From positions 1 through 64,000 of the forward strand of contig CAYYQN010000001.1 in assembly GCA_964473865.1 (NCBI GenBank): DNA of 64,000 nt, read 5' to 3'. This stretch comes from CAIMUX01 sp964473865 (GTDB lineage: Bacteria > Eisenbacteria > RBG-16-71-46 > CAIMUX01). Position numbers and translations under genes: made by a program. Of this stretch, positions 8,532-18,972 are shown one piece after another (position 1 is the stretch's first letter; every line of letters starts with the position of its first letter). Below the pieces are notes generated by a model, which was not told where the DNA came from, ran no database searches, and saw only the letters and a list, made by a program, of their open reading frames with translations.

Positions 8532-8986
8532 CCCGGAGCTTTCCGTCGTCGGTGGAGACGCGCGTCCGTGCGCCGGGGCGTTGTCGCGATCGCTCGGCGG
8601 CGCGATCCTCGCCGGCATCCGCCTCGCCGCTCTGTACCTCGCCGGAGTCGGCGAAATGCGGCCGGACTCGGGTGGACTTCGGGCGTCGAGACGGTCTCCG
8701 AGGCGCACCCCCCCTCCGGCCCCGGGCGGATGCGCGATCCGTCCGGACCGCGGATCGGTAGGCATGGGGATGGGTCACGATCGGCTCTGGGCGCCCGGCC
8801 GGGCCGGGATCACGGCGGTGGCCGGTCGGAGGGCGAGCGGAAGTGCGGCAACGACACCTCCCCGGGGTGTCCATCCCGTCTTCGCTGACGGCTGGTCAAG
8901 CCCGGCGGAGGTTCTCGCCGCCCAGACAGCGGCCGCCCCCTTTTCCGGAGAGCGGCCGCCTCGAACACCTCCCGTCTTCGCGTTCG
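8532..8986. other. convergent intergenic region
   Basis: These 455 bases lie between the PEBP-like gene and the convergently read giant Asp-box gene. Frames across it show no recognisable domains and biased composition. The only structure seen is the paired gcggccgc element near its right end. Confidence 0.45.
8929..8959 (-). terminator. possible hairpin after the Asp-box gene
   Basis: Two copies of gcggccgc (8929-8936 and 8952-8959), about 30-60 nt beyond the stop codon at 8987, can pair with each other as an 8-bp stem. No T-run follows, and each copy is self-palindromic, so this is weak evidence for a terminator. Confidence 0.25.
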
Positions 8987-11900
8987 CTATCTCATCAACG
9001 TGATCCGGATCCCCGCGTCCCGGCCACCCGCGGACATCCTCACGAAGTAGGTGCCCGCCGGCAGGCGGCGACCGGCATCATCGCGGCCATCCCAGGCAAC
9101 AGCATGTCGCCCGGCCCCCAGCGGCCCCTCCGCGAGCAGCCGCACGCGCCGGCCGTTCACATCGAAGACCGCCAGAGCGACCCCTTCCTGCGCCGAGAGC
9201 TCGAACTGGATCATGGTCTGCCCGAAGAATGGATTGGGCGAATTCGGCAGCAGGGAGGTTGGCACGACTCCGGCCGGCTCCGGGTCGGGAGTGGAACTCG
9301 CCCCGCCGACGAAGAGCTGTCGCGCCGCCGCCGCGTTCTGGTCGAGCTCGTGCCGCCCCAGGCCTCCGACGATCGCGAACGACACTTCCACGGCGCCTCC
9401 CGGCGCAATCGCGAACGGTCCGGCCGAGGCCACCAGGCCCCAGTCGTTGGGTTCGAACGAGACCGCCGTCTGGTGCGCCGGATCCGTCCCGGCCAGAAAC
9501 GCGTACTTGTCCGCGTCGGAGATGTACTGATTCGGCCAGACGTAGGTCGGATTGTGGATCAGGGAGAGGTTCGCCACCGGAGTCTCCGGACCGCCCAAGA
9601 CGACCACCCCCGCGTGCACCCCATCGGGATCGCTGAGGAAGACCGCTCGTCCCGCCGCGTCGGTTCCTCCTTCATCGTTGTAGGGTGTCGTTTCCAGATC
9701 GAGGTCGAGGAACACGCCCACGTAGGCTCCTTCGTACGGCTCCGCACCCCGGTTCTCGATCCGGTAGTGCAGCATGACGAAGTCGTCGATCACCCCTGGC
9801 GTCGCGTAGGACCAGGATTCCTGGGTCACGAGGAGGTCCGCGCCGGATCGCGCGCCTCGATTGGTGAAGGCCGCCCGCAGATCCAGATCGGAGTCGCCCG
9901 GTTCCTCCACGTGGATCCGCCCATCCGGGTTGGCCGAGACGATCCACTCGCGGCTCGGATCGACGTCGTAGTCTCGGTTGTAGGCCGTACTCGGCTCGTT
10001 GGAGACCCAGAGACTGCCAAGGTAGAGCTGGTTCGGTCCCGATGCGGGATAGACGAAGCCGGAGCCCTCCGCCTGCGTGCCATCCATGAACCCGATGATG
10101 CCCTGGTCCGTCACGGTCAGGCCGCAGTTCCCGACCGCGGCTTCCCCGTAGTCCGGGAGCTCCACGCAGGGATCCGGATCGCAGGGCACGCCCAGGCCCA
10201 TGAAGAAGCCGCCCTGGGCTTCGCAGTCCTCGCCGGTCGTCGCGAAGCAGCCTCGGTTGGGTGTGCAGCAGGCACCGCTCGCGGGCGGCTGCGGGTTCTC
10301 CACGCTCTGGTAGAAGATGTCCCCGAACCCGGGATCGCGCCGGGTGTCGGTCCAGACGATGTGGGCGAGGCTTCCGTCCACTTCGACGCCGATGTAGTCG
10401 CCGACCACACCCGCCGCTCCGACGACCGGCTGCGTCGTCACCAATGTGTTCGGCTGGAAGGTGGCGGCTCCGGGCAGCAGCGCCGCGAAGAACACATCCG
10501 GATCGCGATCATTCGGGTCGTTCCGGTTGTCGTACCAGACGACGTCGACAGTGCCGTTCGGTTTGATGTCGAGCCACGGATGCGTCTGATCGTTCACCGT
10601 GGCGTCGTCGTTGACGCGGAGCGGCGAGGACCAGGTCTGCCCGCCGTCGTTCGACTCGATGTAGAAGACGTCTCCTTCGTCCGGTCCGTTTGCGTTCACC
10701 TGCCAGGTGTAGACGTCGGGCAGGTTGTTGCGGCCGTCGTTCCAGAGGTAGTACGGCCCGGTATTGTCGGCGACCACACACGCATCAGTGGACGAGACCG
10801 GCGCGGGCACGGTCCCCTGGTCGAGGCGGCTGTCGGTGCTCTGCCAGGTCACGCCGGAGTCGGTCGAGCGGTTCGTGTAGACGTGCCCCTGGCCGCCCCG
10901 CTGATCGAGCCACACCGCGTAGACATTTGTGCCGTCGGCACAGATCCTCGGGCGCTCCGAGACATTCGCCTCCGGCGAATCCCCGACGTCCAGGCGCGTG
11001 TCGGACGACCAGGTGATGCCCCCGTCGGTCGACCGGCAAGCGTAGATGTCGAAGTTCCGGTTCAGAGTCTGCCGGTCGCTCTGGTAGGCGATCCAGACGT
11101 TGCTGCCCTGGCACGTGATGTCCGGCCACTCGAAGGCGCCGCCGTTGAGCGAGGTTCCGGGGAAGAGGCGGATGTCCCCCCACCAGGAGGCGCCGTAGTT
11201 GTTCGAGCGGGCGAAGGTGATGTCGCTGGTCGTGGGGCCGAGACCCCAAGCATCGTCGTACCAGCAGGCGTAGACGTTGCCTCCCGAGTCGCAGGTGATT
11301 CGGGGGGCGTACGACCAGCTCACGTCGGTGATGTCGTGGGTGTCGAGCCGCACCGGACTCGACCAGCTCAGGCCCGCGTCACTGGAGACGACGAAGTAGA
11401 TGTCGCGGCCGGTGTATCCGAGAATGCCGGTGCGCTGGCTCCAGATCAGGTAGACGTAGTTGCCGCTTGAGGCGATGGCCAGGTAGGGACTCACCTCGAA
11501 CCAGTTTCCGCCCGTCCGACTCGCCACCAAGACCTCGAAGTTGGCCCAGCTTTGTCCCCCGTCGATCGAGCGGGTGGCGTAGATATCGGTATGCTGTGGG
11601 TCTCGGTAGACGGTCCAGGCCACGCAGATGTTGGTGCCGCTGCACGTGGCCACCGGGTATCCACTGGGCTGGAACGGATTGATGTGCATCACCGGCCCCC
11701 AGGTCTGGCCGTTGTTCAGCGATCCCACGAAGTGGATGTTGTCTGCCGGCGGCGGATCGAGCCACGCCGGGCCCCAGATGACTCCGACGTTGCTGGCGCC
11801 GGTGACCACGGTGGGCGCCGGATAGGCGGTGCCTCCCACCGGATGTCCGGCCGTCAGGTTCACTTCCGGGCCCCAGATCCCGGTCGCCGTGGTGCAGCGG

Positions 11901-13090
11901 CGATAGTAGATGTCGGGGGTGGGGCTGTTGCGCAGATCCGACCAGGCCACCTGCGCGAAGCCGTTGCGGCACGAGATGGAGGATTGCCAGTCGGTGATCA
12001 TCGCCGATCCCGTTCCGGGCGCGCTGCCGATGTTCAACCGCGTTTCGCCCGGCCGACCGGCATCCGGGTCCGCGGCGTAGGCGATCCCGATCCGGCCCGG
12101 GGTGGAGGGATCGTGTTCCACCGACGGATAGCTCATGGCCCCATAGGTGGCCGCTCCGTTGATGTCGGTCAGCGTCGTGGGCACGGTCATGATGCCGGCC
12201 GCCGTGACGTCGGTTCCGAAGGTCTGGCCGCCGTCCAGCGAACAGTCCGCGCGGATGGTGCCGGTCGACTGCGTCCAGAACGGCGCGTCGAGCCAGGCGG
12301 CCGCGATCTCGCCGTTGGGCCCGACTGCGATGTCCGGCCACAGCGCGAGTTCCATGCCGGGAGAGTCGTTCACCGTCAAAGGAGCCGACCAGCTCGTTCC
12401 CCCCGCCCCCGATCGCGCGAAGCTCACATCGCTGTTCGTGCTCACATCCTCTTCCCAAAGGAGGTAGACGCTCTGGTGGTACGGGCTCCCCGGGAAGTCG
12501 TCGACTTCCAGCTTCGGCTTGGTGTGAAAGGGCAGCGCCCCACTCGCGCCATCGACGGCGAGCGTGGTGGGGAACGTCGCGCCCCCATTCTGCGAGATGG
12601 AGACATAGACGCCGTTGACGGAGGTGCCGGGCCACTGGTCATACGCGGAGCAGGCGGCATAGACGTTGCCGGTCCCGTCCGCGGCGATGGAAGCGTCGGT
12701 CTCGACGCCCCAGTTCCAGTAGAACGGCTGGTTCCAGAGGATGGCGTCCGTCCAGGGACCGGTCCCTCCGGTGCGGTAGCTGACGCCGATCCCCATGCTC
12801 CCGGGCGTGGTGACGCCGTCGGAGTACGCCACGAGGAGCGTTCCCGAGCCCGGGTCCCGGACGATGCCGGGGGAGTTCTGCGTCCAACCCGGGCCCGGCA
12901 AGTCTTGGTTGACCAAGACGTTGGCCGGGACCGCCGCGGCCACGATCAGCGTCAGCGTGACGCCGAGGCCAAGGGTGGGAAGCAGTCCAGGCCGCCACGT
13001 GCGGCGTGGGAGCGTTGACGCTGCCGGCCAGTGCCGGGTACCCGAGGCCGGGGCGCTTTCCGCGGCGATGGGCGATGATTGGCTGTTCAT
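8987..13090 (-). CDS. giant secreted Asp-box (BNR/sialidase-like) repeat protein with Cys-rich module and FlgD-like C terminus
   Basis: The product is 1367 aa. A positively charged leader and a hydrophobic segment (about residues 35-58) form the signal peptide. Many Asp-box motifs follow, including SLDGGQTF, SLNNGQTWGP, SIDGGQSWAN, STDGGITWSS, STDSGVTWQS and SNDGGQTWSS, indicating one or more beta-propellers. Around residues 970-1000 is a Cys-rich insert beginning ACCTPNRGC and ending CDPDPC. A less recognisable beta-rich domain follows, then a FlgD-like sorting domain starting LLPNSPNPFFGQTMIQF and ending in GIRITLMR. Sialidase catalytic residues were not identified, so the name refers to fold only. 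The ATG at 13090 is preceded by ggagga; the longer frame starts at a weak TTG. The gene is divergent from the glycosidase-like gene at 13285. Confidence 0.82.
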   Translation of the reverse strand: MNSQSSPIAAESAPASGTRHWPAASTLPRRTWRPGLLPTLGLGVTLTLIVAAAVPANVLVNQDLPGPGWTQNSPGIVRDPGSGTLLVAYSDGVTTPGSMGIGVSYRTGGTGPWTDAILWNQPFYWNWGVETDASIAADGTGNVYAACSAYDQWPGTSVNGVYVSISQNGGATFPTTLAVDGASGALPFHTKPKLEVDDFPGSPYHQSVYLLWEEDVSTNSDVSFARSGAGGTSWSAPLTVNDSPGMELALWPDIAVGPNGEIAAAWLDAPFWTQSTGTIRADCSLDGGQTFGTDVTAAGIMTVPTTLTDINGAATYGAMSYPSVEHDPSTPGRIGIAYAADPDAGRPGETRLNIGSAPGTGSAMITDWQSSISCRNGFAQVAWSDLRNSPTPDIYYRRCTTATGIWGPEVNLTAGHPVGGTAYPAPTVVTGASNVGVIWGPAWLDPPPADNIHFVGSLNNGQTWGPVMHINPFQPSGYPVATCSGTNICVAWTVYRDPQHTDIYATRSIDGGQSWANFEVLVASRTGGNWFEVSPYLAIASSGNYVYLIWSQRTGILGYTGRDIYFVVSSDAGLSWSSPVRLDTHDITDVSWSYAPRITCDSGGNVYACWYDDAWGLGPTTSDITFARSNNYGASWWGDIRLFPGTSLNGGAFEWPDITCQGSNVWIAYQSDRQTLNRNFDIYACRSTDGGITWSSDTRLDVGDSPEANVSERPRICADGTNVYAVWLDQRGGQGHVYTNRSTDSGVTWQSTDSRLDQGTVPAPVSSTDACVVADNTGPYYLWNDGRNNLPDVYTWQVNANGPDEGDVFYIESNDGGQTWSSPLRVNDDATVNDQTHPWLDIKPNGTVDVVWYDNRNDPNDRDPDVFFAALLPGAATFQPNTLVTTQPVVGAAGVVGDYIGVEVDGSLAHIVWTDTRRDPGFGDIFYQSVENPQPPASGACCTPNRGCFATTGEDCEAQGGFFMGLGVPCDPDPCVELPDYGEAAVGNCGLTVTDQGIIGFMDGTQAEGSGFVYPASGPNQLYLGSLWVSNEPSTAYNRDYDVDPSREWIVSANPDGRIHVEEPGDSDLDLRAAFTNRGARSGADLLVTQESWSYATPGVIDDFVMLHYRIENRGAEPYEGAYVGVFLDLDLETTPYNDEGGTDAAGRAVFLSDPDGVHAGVVVLGGPETPVANLSLIHNPTYVWPNQYISDADKYAFLAGTDPAHQTAVSFEPNDWGLVASAGPFAIAPGGAVEVSFAIVGGLGRHELDQNAAAARQLFVGGASSTPDPEPAGVVPTSLLPNSPNPFFGQTMIQFELSAQEGVALAVFDVNGRRVRLLAEGPLGAGRHAVAWDGRDDAGRRLPAGTYFVRMSAGGRDAGIRITLMR

Positions 13091-13284
13091 GATCAATCCT
13101 CCTCCGGGCCATGCACGAGTGCGGATGCCACGCCCGCTTTGTTTGACCAGAGGCGGGTCTCTTACACCTGGTTCTGCCGGCGGCCCCGCGGGCGGCAGTC
13201 GGACACCCCGTGGACCTGCGGATGCGCCGCGGCTGGCAGGCTGCTAACATGCAGTCCGGTTTCAGACAACCATCGGAGGCGGTG

Positions 13285-16200
13285 ATGCCAGGATGCAGGT
13301 GTGTCGATCCGATTCGGTGGGCCAACTCCTCCTGGGGTCGCCTGCTTCGGCCCCGGCTGGCCTTTGACGCCGGGACTGGCAGTGAGGCGGGTCGCGACGG
13401 CGGCCGGCGCCGCCGATCCCTCCTGATCATCGGCTGCCTGGCGGCTCTTGCCGCCGGGGCGGGAAGTCCGGCAGGAGGCAACCTTGGCAGCCCGATCGCC
13501 GCCGCGGCGCCGACGACCGTCCTCGAGGACTTCAACCGCGGTCTGGCCGGATGGACCGCCCACCCGGCGGCGGGCGTCGAGATGACCCTGGCGCCGGATA
13601 CCGGGCGTCACGGCAAGGCGATGCGGATCGACTTCCGCTTCTCCGGGGGCGGCTGGGCGATCGCCAGCCGAAAGCTGGATCTGGCACTACCCGCCAACTA
13701 CGCCTTCAGCTTCTGGCTGCGAGGCCAGGCCCCGGTGAACACCCTCGAGTTCAAGCTCGTCGATCCGAGCGGTGAGAACGTCTGGTGGAACGTCCATCGG
13801 GATCTCCGTTGGCCCGCGGAGTGGGAACAGGTCTCGATCAAGAAGCGGCAGATCTCCTTTGCCTGGGGTCCCGTGGGAGGGGGCGAGGTCTCCCGTGTCG
13901 CATCCTTGGAGATCGTCGTCACGGCCAGCCAGGGCGGCGAGGGCTCGATCTGGATCGATGACCTCGAGCTGCGGGAAATGCCGCTCCCGGGGGCGGTCCC
14001 GCCGCCACCGACCGCAGACGCCTCCTCCTCCGCGCCCATCCTCTCCTCGCGGGACCGCGCGGCCCGCAGTGGCGATGGGTCGCCGACTGCCGCCATGGAC
14101 GGCGACACCCTCACCGCCTGGCGGAGCGCACCCGCGGATCGTGCTCCCACACTCACCCTCGACCTGGGCGTCGAGCGGGAGTTCGGCGGCCTGGTGTTGG
14201 ATTGGGAGCCCGGCCGCCACCCCGCGGATTACGACATCGAGGTCTCACCGGACAAGGCCGAGTGGCGCACGATCCGGGCCGTGCGCGGATCGAACGGTGC
14301 GCGGGATCCCCTGTGCCTGCCGGAGTCGGTGGCGCGTTGGATGCGCATTCGGGCGCGGCCGGCGGCGCGGCGCTTCGACGGGCGCACCCCGCGGGACCCC
14401 GCGACCGGCTGGGAGGGGCGGGGAGTCGCCTTGCGCGAGATCCGGATCATGCCTTTGGAGTGGGGCGCCACCCCCGAGGCGTTCTTTCGGGAGCTCGCGC
14501 GGGAGGCGCCGCGCGGCACCTACCCCCGCGGCATCCTCGGAGAGCCGGTGGCTTGGGCGCTGGTCGGGCCGGGAGATGGCAACGAACACGAAGGCCTCCT
14601 CGACACCGACGGACGCCTCGAAACCGGCAAGGCGTGCTGGTCGGTCGAGCCCTTCCTCTACGCCGGGGGCCGGCTCCACACCTGGAGCGAGCTCAGGTTT
14701 CGTCCCCGCCCGCTCCCGGAAGACCTGCCGATTCCCGCGGTGGACGGGCAGGCGGGAGACCTTCTCCTGCGGGTGACCGCGTTTGCCACCGACAACGCGC
14801 TGATCGCACGCTACCGTGTCTCGAACCACGGAAACGAGACGGCGCCGGTCACGCTCTACCTCGCGCTGCGGCCATTCCAGGTCAACCCGCCCGCGCAGTT
14901 CCTGAACACGCCCGGAGGGGTGGCGCCGATCTCCAGCCTGCGACGAGAGGGCGCCACCGTGCGGGTCAACGACACGGAGGACCCGGTGTCCGACGATCGC
15001 CCCGGCCAGGGTCTGGTTCTCCTGACCCCGCCATCGTCGTTCGGTGGCCTGACCTTCGATCAGGGGGATCTCGTCGCAGATTACCTCCGGGGCGACCGCC
15101 TGCCGGCGCTCGAGAGTCCGTACGATCCGATCACGAATGCCTCCGGCGCCCTCGCCTACCGGATGACACTCGGCCCCGACGAGGATCGCGAAGTCGCCAT
15201 CCAGGTCCCGCTCCAGGGACCACCTCGGGAAGCGGATACCATCTCCTCTCCCGAGGCCGCCGAGTCCGAAGTCCGGGATCGTTGGCGGCGCGCGATCGAT
15301 TCCGTCGAGATCACCCTCCCGACGCCCCGGGGAAGCGAGGTCGCCGCTTCCATTCGGGCCCAGGTCGCCTGGATCCTGATCAACCGCGATCAGGCGGCCA
15401 TCCAACCCGGCTCGCGGTCGTACGATCGATCCTGGATTCGCGACGGCGCGCTGACTTCCACCGCGCTCCTGCGGCTTGGCCGGGCCGAGATCGTGCGCGA
15501 CTTCCTGCTCTGGTTCGCCGGGTTTCAGTATCCCGACGGCAAGGTCCCGTGCTGCATCGACCAGCGCGGAGCGGATCCGGTTCCCGAGCACGACAGCCAC
15601 GGCGAGCTGATCTACCTGGCCGCCGAGTACTACCGCTACACCGGGGATCGCGAGACCGCGCAGGCCGTCTGGCCGGCCGTGGCCAAGGCTGCGGCCTACC
15701 TCAACCTGCTCCGCGCCCAGCGGCGGACCGACGAATGGCGCCAGCCCGGAAAGGAGCCGTTCTTCGGTCTGCTCCCGCCGTCCATCAGCCACGAGGGGTA
15801 CTCGGCCAAGCCGATGCACTCCTACTGGGACAACTTCTTCGCCTTGCGCGGCCTGCGGGATGCCGCGTTTCTGGCCGGAGAGCTGGGGTTGGCGCCGGAC
15901 GCAGAGCGTCTGGCCCGGGACCGCGACGAGTTCGCGGAGGACCTGCGCGCCTCCCTGGTCGCGGCGCAGCGCGTCCACGCCATCGACTATGTCCCGGGAT
16001 GCGCCGACCTGGGCGATTTCGACGCCACTTCCACCACGATCGCCCTGTCGCCGTGCGCCGCCGGCGCCATCGTCCCCGCGGGATCTCTGGAGCGCACCTT
16101 CGAACGATACTGGGAGTTCTTCCGGGACCGCCGCGAGGGGAAGCCCTGGGACGCCTTCACTCCGTACGAGACGCGGTCGATCGGGGCGTTCGTCCGGCTG

Positions 16201-16806
16201 GGGTGGCGCGAACGAGCCCAGGAGATGGCGGAATACTTCCTCGACCATCGCATGCCGGCCGCGTGGCGGCAGTGGCCCGAGGTCGTCCGGAGCGACTCCA
16301 CGACCCAGTATTTCATCGGGGACCTGCCTCACACCTGGTGTGGATCCGACTTCGTGCGCTCCGCACTCGACCTGCTCGCCTACGACCGGGAGGAAGATCG
16401 CACGCTCGTGCTCGGGGCGGGTCTGCCGTGGGACTGGCTGGCGACCGACGGCGGCGTACGCGTGCGCAATCTGCGGACGCCTTACGGACCGCTGGCCTAC
16501 ACGGCCCGCGCCGAGGGCGGAGAGACTCGCCGGGAGGACAAGCCGCAGCGCGCCCTCTCGAACCGGAAACGTCTGCCGGCGCGCGGCGCGATCGTCACCA
16601 TGGAGCTCGAGGCCGGGATCCGGGTTCCTCCCGGCGGCGTCGTGGTTGCGCTGCCGGTGGGCCCGCCGCCGGGACAGGCAAGACCGGGTGCGGCGCGCTC
16701 GCGCGCGACCGTCAACGGCCGGCCGGCGCCGATCGATGAGACCGGGCGGGTCGTGGTCCGCGAGGTTCCCGCGATCATCGTGATCCGGAATGGTCTTCCC
16801 GGCTGA
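13285..16806 (+). CDS. secreted discoidin-domain / six-hairpin glycosidase-like protein
   Basis: The product is 1173 aa with a signal peptide after a basic leader (LLIIGCLAALAAGAG). The N-terminal part (about residues 75-240) is a beta-sandwich carbohydrate-binding-type domain. A discoidin (F5/8 type C) module follows with DGDTLTAWRS, LTLDLGVEREFGGLVLDW and ARWMRIRARPA. The C-terminal half is an alpha/alpha six-hairpin glycosidase-like domain with SYDRSWIRDGALTSTALLRL, IYLAAEYYRYTGD and HSYWDNFFALRGLRDAAFLA; its acidic residues are candidate catalytic residues. It probably acts on extracellular or periplasmic glycans, though the exact GH family is not assigned. The ATG at 13285 has ggagg at 5-nt spacing. 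The TonB-dependent receptor starts 79 nt after its stop and the GH94-type genes lie just beyond, suggesting one glycan pathway. Confidence 0.72.
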   Translation: MPGCRCVDPIRWANSSWGRLLRPRLAFDAGTGSEAGRDGGRRRRSLLIIGCLAALAAGAGSPAGGNLGSPIAAAAPTTVLEDFNRGLAGWTAHPAAGVEMTLAPDTGRHGKAMRIDFRFSGGGWAIASRKLDLALPANYAFSFWLRGQAPVNTLEFKLVDPSGENVWWNVHRDLRWPAEWEQVSIKKRQISFAWGPVGGGEVSRVASLEIVVTASQGGEGSIWIDDLELREMPLPGAVPPPPTADASSSAPILSSRDRAARSGDGSPTAAMDGDTLTAWRSAPADRAPTLTLDLGVEREFGGLVLDWEPGRHPADYDIEVSPDKAEWRTIRAVRGSNGARDPLCLPESVARWMRIRARPAARRFDGRTPRDPATGWEGRGVALREIRIMPLEWGATPEAFFRELAREAPRGTYPRGILGEPVAWALVGPGDGNEHEGLLDTDGRLETGKACWSVEPFLYAGGRLHTWSELRFRPRPLPEDLPIPAVDGQAGDLLLRVTAFATDNALIARYRVSNHGNETAPVTLYLALRPFQVNPPAQFLNTPGGVAPISSLRREGATVRVNDTEDPVSDDRPGQGLVLLTPPSSFGGLTFDQGDLVADYLRGDRLPALESPYDPITNASGALAYRMTLGPDEDREVAIQVPLQGPPREADTISSPEAAESEVRDRWRRAIDSVEITLPTPRGSEVAASIRAQVAWILINRDQAAIQPGSRSYDRSWIRDGALTSTALLRLGRAEIVRDFLLWFAGFQYPDGKVPCCIDQRGADPVPEHDSHGELIYLAAEYYRYTGDRETAQAVWPAVAKAAAYLNLLRAQRRTDEWRQPGKEPFFGLLPPSISHEGYSAKPMHSYWDNFFALRGLRDAAFLAGELGLAPDAERLARDRDEFAEDLRASLVAAQRVHAIDYVPGCADLGDFDATSTTIALSPCAAGAIVPAGSLERTFERYWEFFRDRREGKPWDAFTPYETRSIGAFVRLGWRERAQEMAEYFLDHRMPAAWRQWPEVVRSDSTTQYFIGDLPHTWCGSDFVRSALDLLAYDREEDRTLVLGAGLPWDWLATDGGVRVRNLRTPYGPLAYTARAEGGETRREDKPQRALSNRKRLPARGAIVTMELEAGIRVPPGGVVVALPVGPPPGQARPGAARSRATVNGRPAPIDETGRVVVREVPAIIVIRNGLPG

Positions 16807-16885
16807 CGCGATCGCCCGCCTGTGCCATAGTCACGGCCGGCCTTGCCGCCGGACGCGGCACGTGCTCTCCAGGGAGGACAGCCGG

Positions 16886-18967
16886 ATGCGTAACTTCTAC
16901 TGCTTCCGACATCGGCTCATCGCCCTTTGCCTCGGCAGCCTGTTTCTCTGCACATCCCCCGCCGCGCGCGCCGGGGGACCACTGGCGATGGAGAATGCCC
17001 TGGCCGAGTTGTCGCTGGAGGAGCTGCTCCAGCTCAAGGTCGCCGTGACCTCCATGGTCGAGCGGCCGGTCCGGGAGGCGCCGGGGGTCGTCAGCGTCAT
17101 CACGCGCGAGGAGATCGAGAATTCCGGGGCCCGGAATCTGGATGATCTCCTCGTCTTCGTCCCCGGAATCACGCCGGGCCAGGACGAGCAGAACGCGCGG
17201 GGATACGGGGTGCGCGGCCTGTGGGCGACGGAAGGGAAGATGCTCGTGCTCCTGGACGGGGTACGCTTGAACGAGCCCCTGTACGGAAACACGGTCTTTG
17301 CCCACCAGTTCACGGCGGATCTGATTGAGCGGATCGAAGTCATTCGCGGCCCGGCGTCCGCCGTATTCGGGGAGTTCGGTGAGCTCGCGGTGGTCAACAT
17401 CGTTTCCCGAGGGGCAACGGAACAAGGAGGGACCGTCTCCGGCACGTTTGGCCAGGCCGCGGACGTGCACAACCGCCGCTCGCTCAGCGCGGGATGGTGG
17501 GGCCGCATCCACGGCGCATCGGTCTCGGTCTCCGGGACCGCCGGGGAAGGTCATCTCGGAAACGGCGACTACACGGACAAGTATGGTGAGCGGATCCTGC
17601 TGAAACGCTTCAACGGCCAGGACTTCTGGACGGTCAACTCCGGTGTCGGGTACAAGCGGCTCAACCTCCGTTTCATCGCCAGCTCGCTCCATCAGAAGAA
17701 CCACATCACCGGCGGTTTCGACGCGGCCGGGAACCTGCTTCCCGGTCTGTCGAAACCTCTGCTCACGACCTTCGACTCCTACGATCTGGACGCCAGGTAC
17801 TCCTGGCCGGTGAGGGCAGACCTGACGATCACGCCCCATTTTGCGTACCGAAGGAGCTATTCCTGGCAGAAGAATCAGGAGTGGGTCTTCCGAGCCATTG
17901 CGGATCCCTCGGACGCCGGTGAGTTCTTCCGTGACTTCCCCGACACCAGATACCGCACCGGCGCCAGCGCGGTCTGGGAGCCGGCTTCCAGCATGACGTT
18001 GGTGCTCGGCGGGGAGTGGAGCCAGGAGACGATCGAAGCCCGCCTGCCCTCCGAGCCGTCGTTCGATCCCTGGGAGTACTACTACTTCTACGGACCCGAC
18101 AGCTCGGAAGTCAGCTCCACAGTTCGCTCATTCTTCACGGAATTCAGCCTCCGCACCTCAGCCGCGGATCTGACCGTCGGGATGCGCTACGACAAGAACA
18201 GCCGGTTTCCGGCTGCGCGCCTCCCCCGCGTCGCGCTGACCCGGCGATGGGGTGACTACTACGTGAAAGGGATGGCCAGCCGGGCCTACCATCCGCCGAC
18301 GCTCATGACCATCTCCTGGCTCGATCCGGAGCTCCGTCCGGAATACGCCTGGGACTACGAGGCGGAAGCGGGATACCAGCCCTCCCCGAACACTCTGTTC
18401 CGGGTGAATGCATTTGCGATCGACATGAAACCGGTGATCTTCTACTCGGGCAACTTCTCCAACTCCACCGTCCGGTCGCGGGGTCTGGAGGCCGAAGCTC
18501 GCTTCAAGAACCGTCGCGGCAGCCTCAACCTGGCCTATTCCCTCTATCGCGCCCACTATGACGATCGTGAAAACGCCATGGCGGAGGACGAAACGGGAGC
18601 CGCCATCCGCGAGGTGACCCTGGGCTTCCCGACGCACAAGGTCACCTTGACCACCAGCCTCAAGGTCCTCGGAGAGGTGACCGTCAGTCCCGGCCTGGTC
18701 TGGTACAGCCGGAGGTATGTGCGGAAGTCCTCCTGGTTCTGGGACGGAACCGACAGCGACTACACCCCGGTCAACTGGGTCCTCGATCCGGCGGTGCTGG
18801 CCAACCTCTACGTGCGGTCACCCCTGGCCGCCGGCTGGGACGTCGGCCTGGGCGTGTTCAACCTGTTCGACGAGGAGTACTCCAGCGTCACCGGGTCTTA
18901 TGTGGGAAACCCGCCCGTGCCGGGACCTTCCCGCGAGCTCGTCCTGAGGGCCGCGTACCGCTTCTAG
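16886..18967 (+). CDS. TonB-dependent outer-membrane receptor
   Basis: The 693-aa product has a signal peptide (LIALCLGSLFLCTSPAARA) and a typical start, LAELSLEELLQLKVAVTSMV. The plug domain contains APGVVSVITREEIENSGARN, LDDLLVFVPGITPG, VLLDGVRLN and IERIEVIRGPASAVFGEFGE. A long beta-barrel ends with LGVFNLFDEEYSSVTG and a C-terminal aromatic (AAYRF-stop), the outer-membrane assembly signal. Receptors of this kind import siderophores, cobalamin or oligosaccharides with TonB energy. The neighbouring glycosidase and GH94 genes favour an oligosaccharide ligand, which is inference. The ATG at 16886 has an agggagg ribosome-binding site; an earlier in-frame start at 16790 overlaps the upstream gene. 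It converges with the GH94 gene, leaving only 5 bp between stops. Confidence 0.88.
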   Translation: MRNFYCFRHRLIALCLGSLFLCTSPAARAGGPLAMENALAELSLEELLQLKVAVTSMVERPVREAPGVVSVITREEIENSGARNLDDLLVFVPGITPGQDEQNARGYGVRGLWATEGKMLVLLDGVRLNEPLYGNTVFAHQFTADLIERIEVIRGPASAVFGEFGELAVVNIVSRGATEQGGTVSGTFGQAADVHNRRSLSAGWWGRIHGASVSVSGTAGEGHLGNGDYTDKYGERILLKRFNGQDFWTVNSGVGYKRLNLRFIASSLHQKNHITGGFDAAGNLLPGLSKPLLTTFDSYDLDARYSWPVRADLTITPHFAYRRSYSWQKNQEWVFRAIADPSDAGEFFRDFPDTRYRTGASAVWEPASSMTLVLGGEWSQETIEARLPSEPSFDPWEYYYFYGPDSSEVSSTVRSFFTEFSLRTSAADLTVGMRYDKNSRFPAARLPRVALTRRWGDYYVKGMASRAYHPPTLMTISWLDPELRPEYAWDYEAEAGYQPSPNTLFRVNAFAIDMKPVIFYSGNFSNSTVRSRGLEAEARFKNRRGSLNLAYSLYRAHYDDRENAMAEDETGAAIREVTLGFPTHKVTLTTSLKVLGEVTVSPGLVWYSRRYVRKSSWFWDGTDSDYTPVNWVLDPAVLANLYVRSPLAAGWDVGLGVFNLFDEEYSSVTGSYVGNPPVPGPSRELVLRAAYRF

Positions 18968-18972
18968 CCGGA

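Noticed and set aside
8843..13018. Long open frames on the plus strand opposite the giant Asp-box gene
   Set aside because: They are antisense shadows of a high-GC gene: they are rich in Arg, Val, Asp and Gly, have no domains and contradict a clear protein on the other strand.
14202..16739. 845-codon frame in a second plus frame inside the six-hairpin glycosidase-like gene
   Set aside because: Composition is dominated by Arg, Gly and Pro with no motif, while the overlapping frame has a full domain architecture and a ribosome-binding site.
16807..16885. Cobalamin or other riboswitch ahead of the TonB-dependent receptor
   Set aside because: Only 79 bp separate it from the preceding gene and no conserved riboswitch core was seen.
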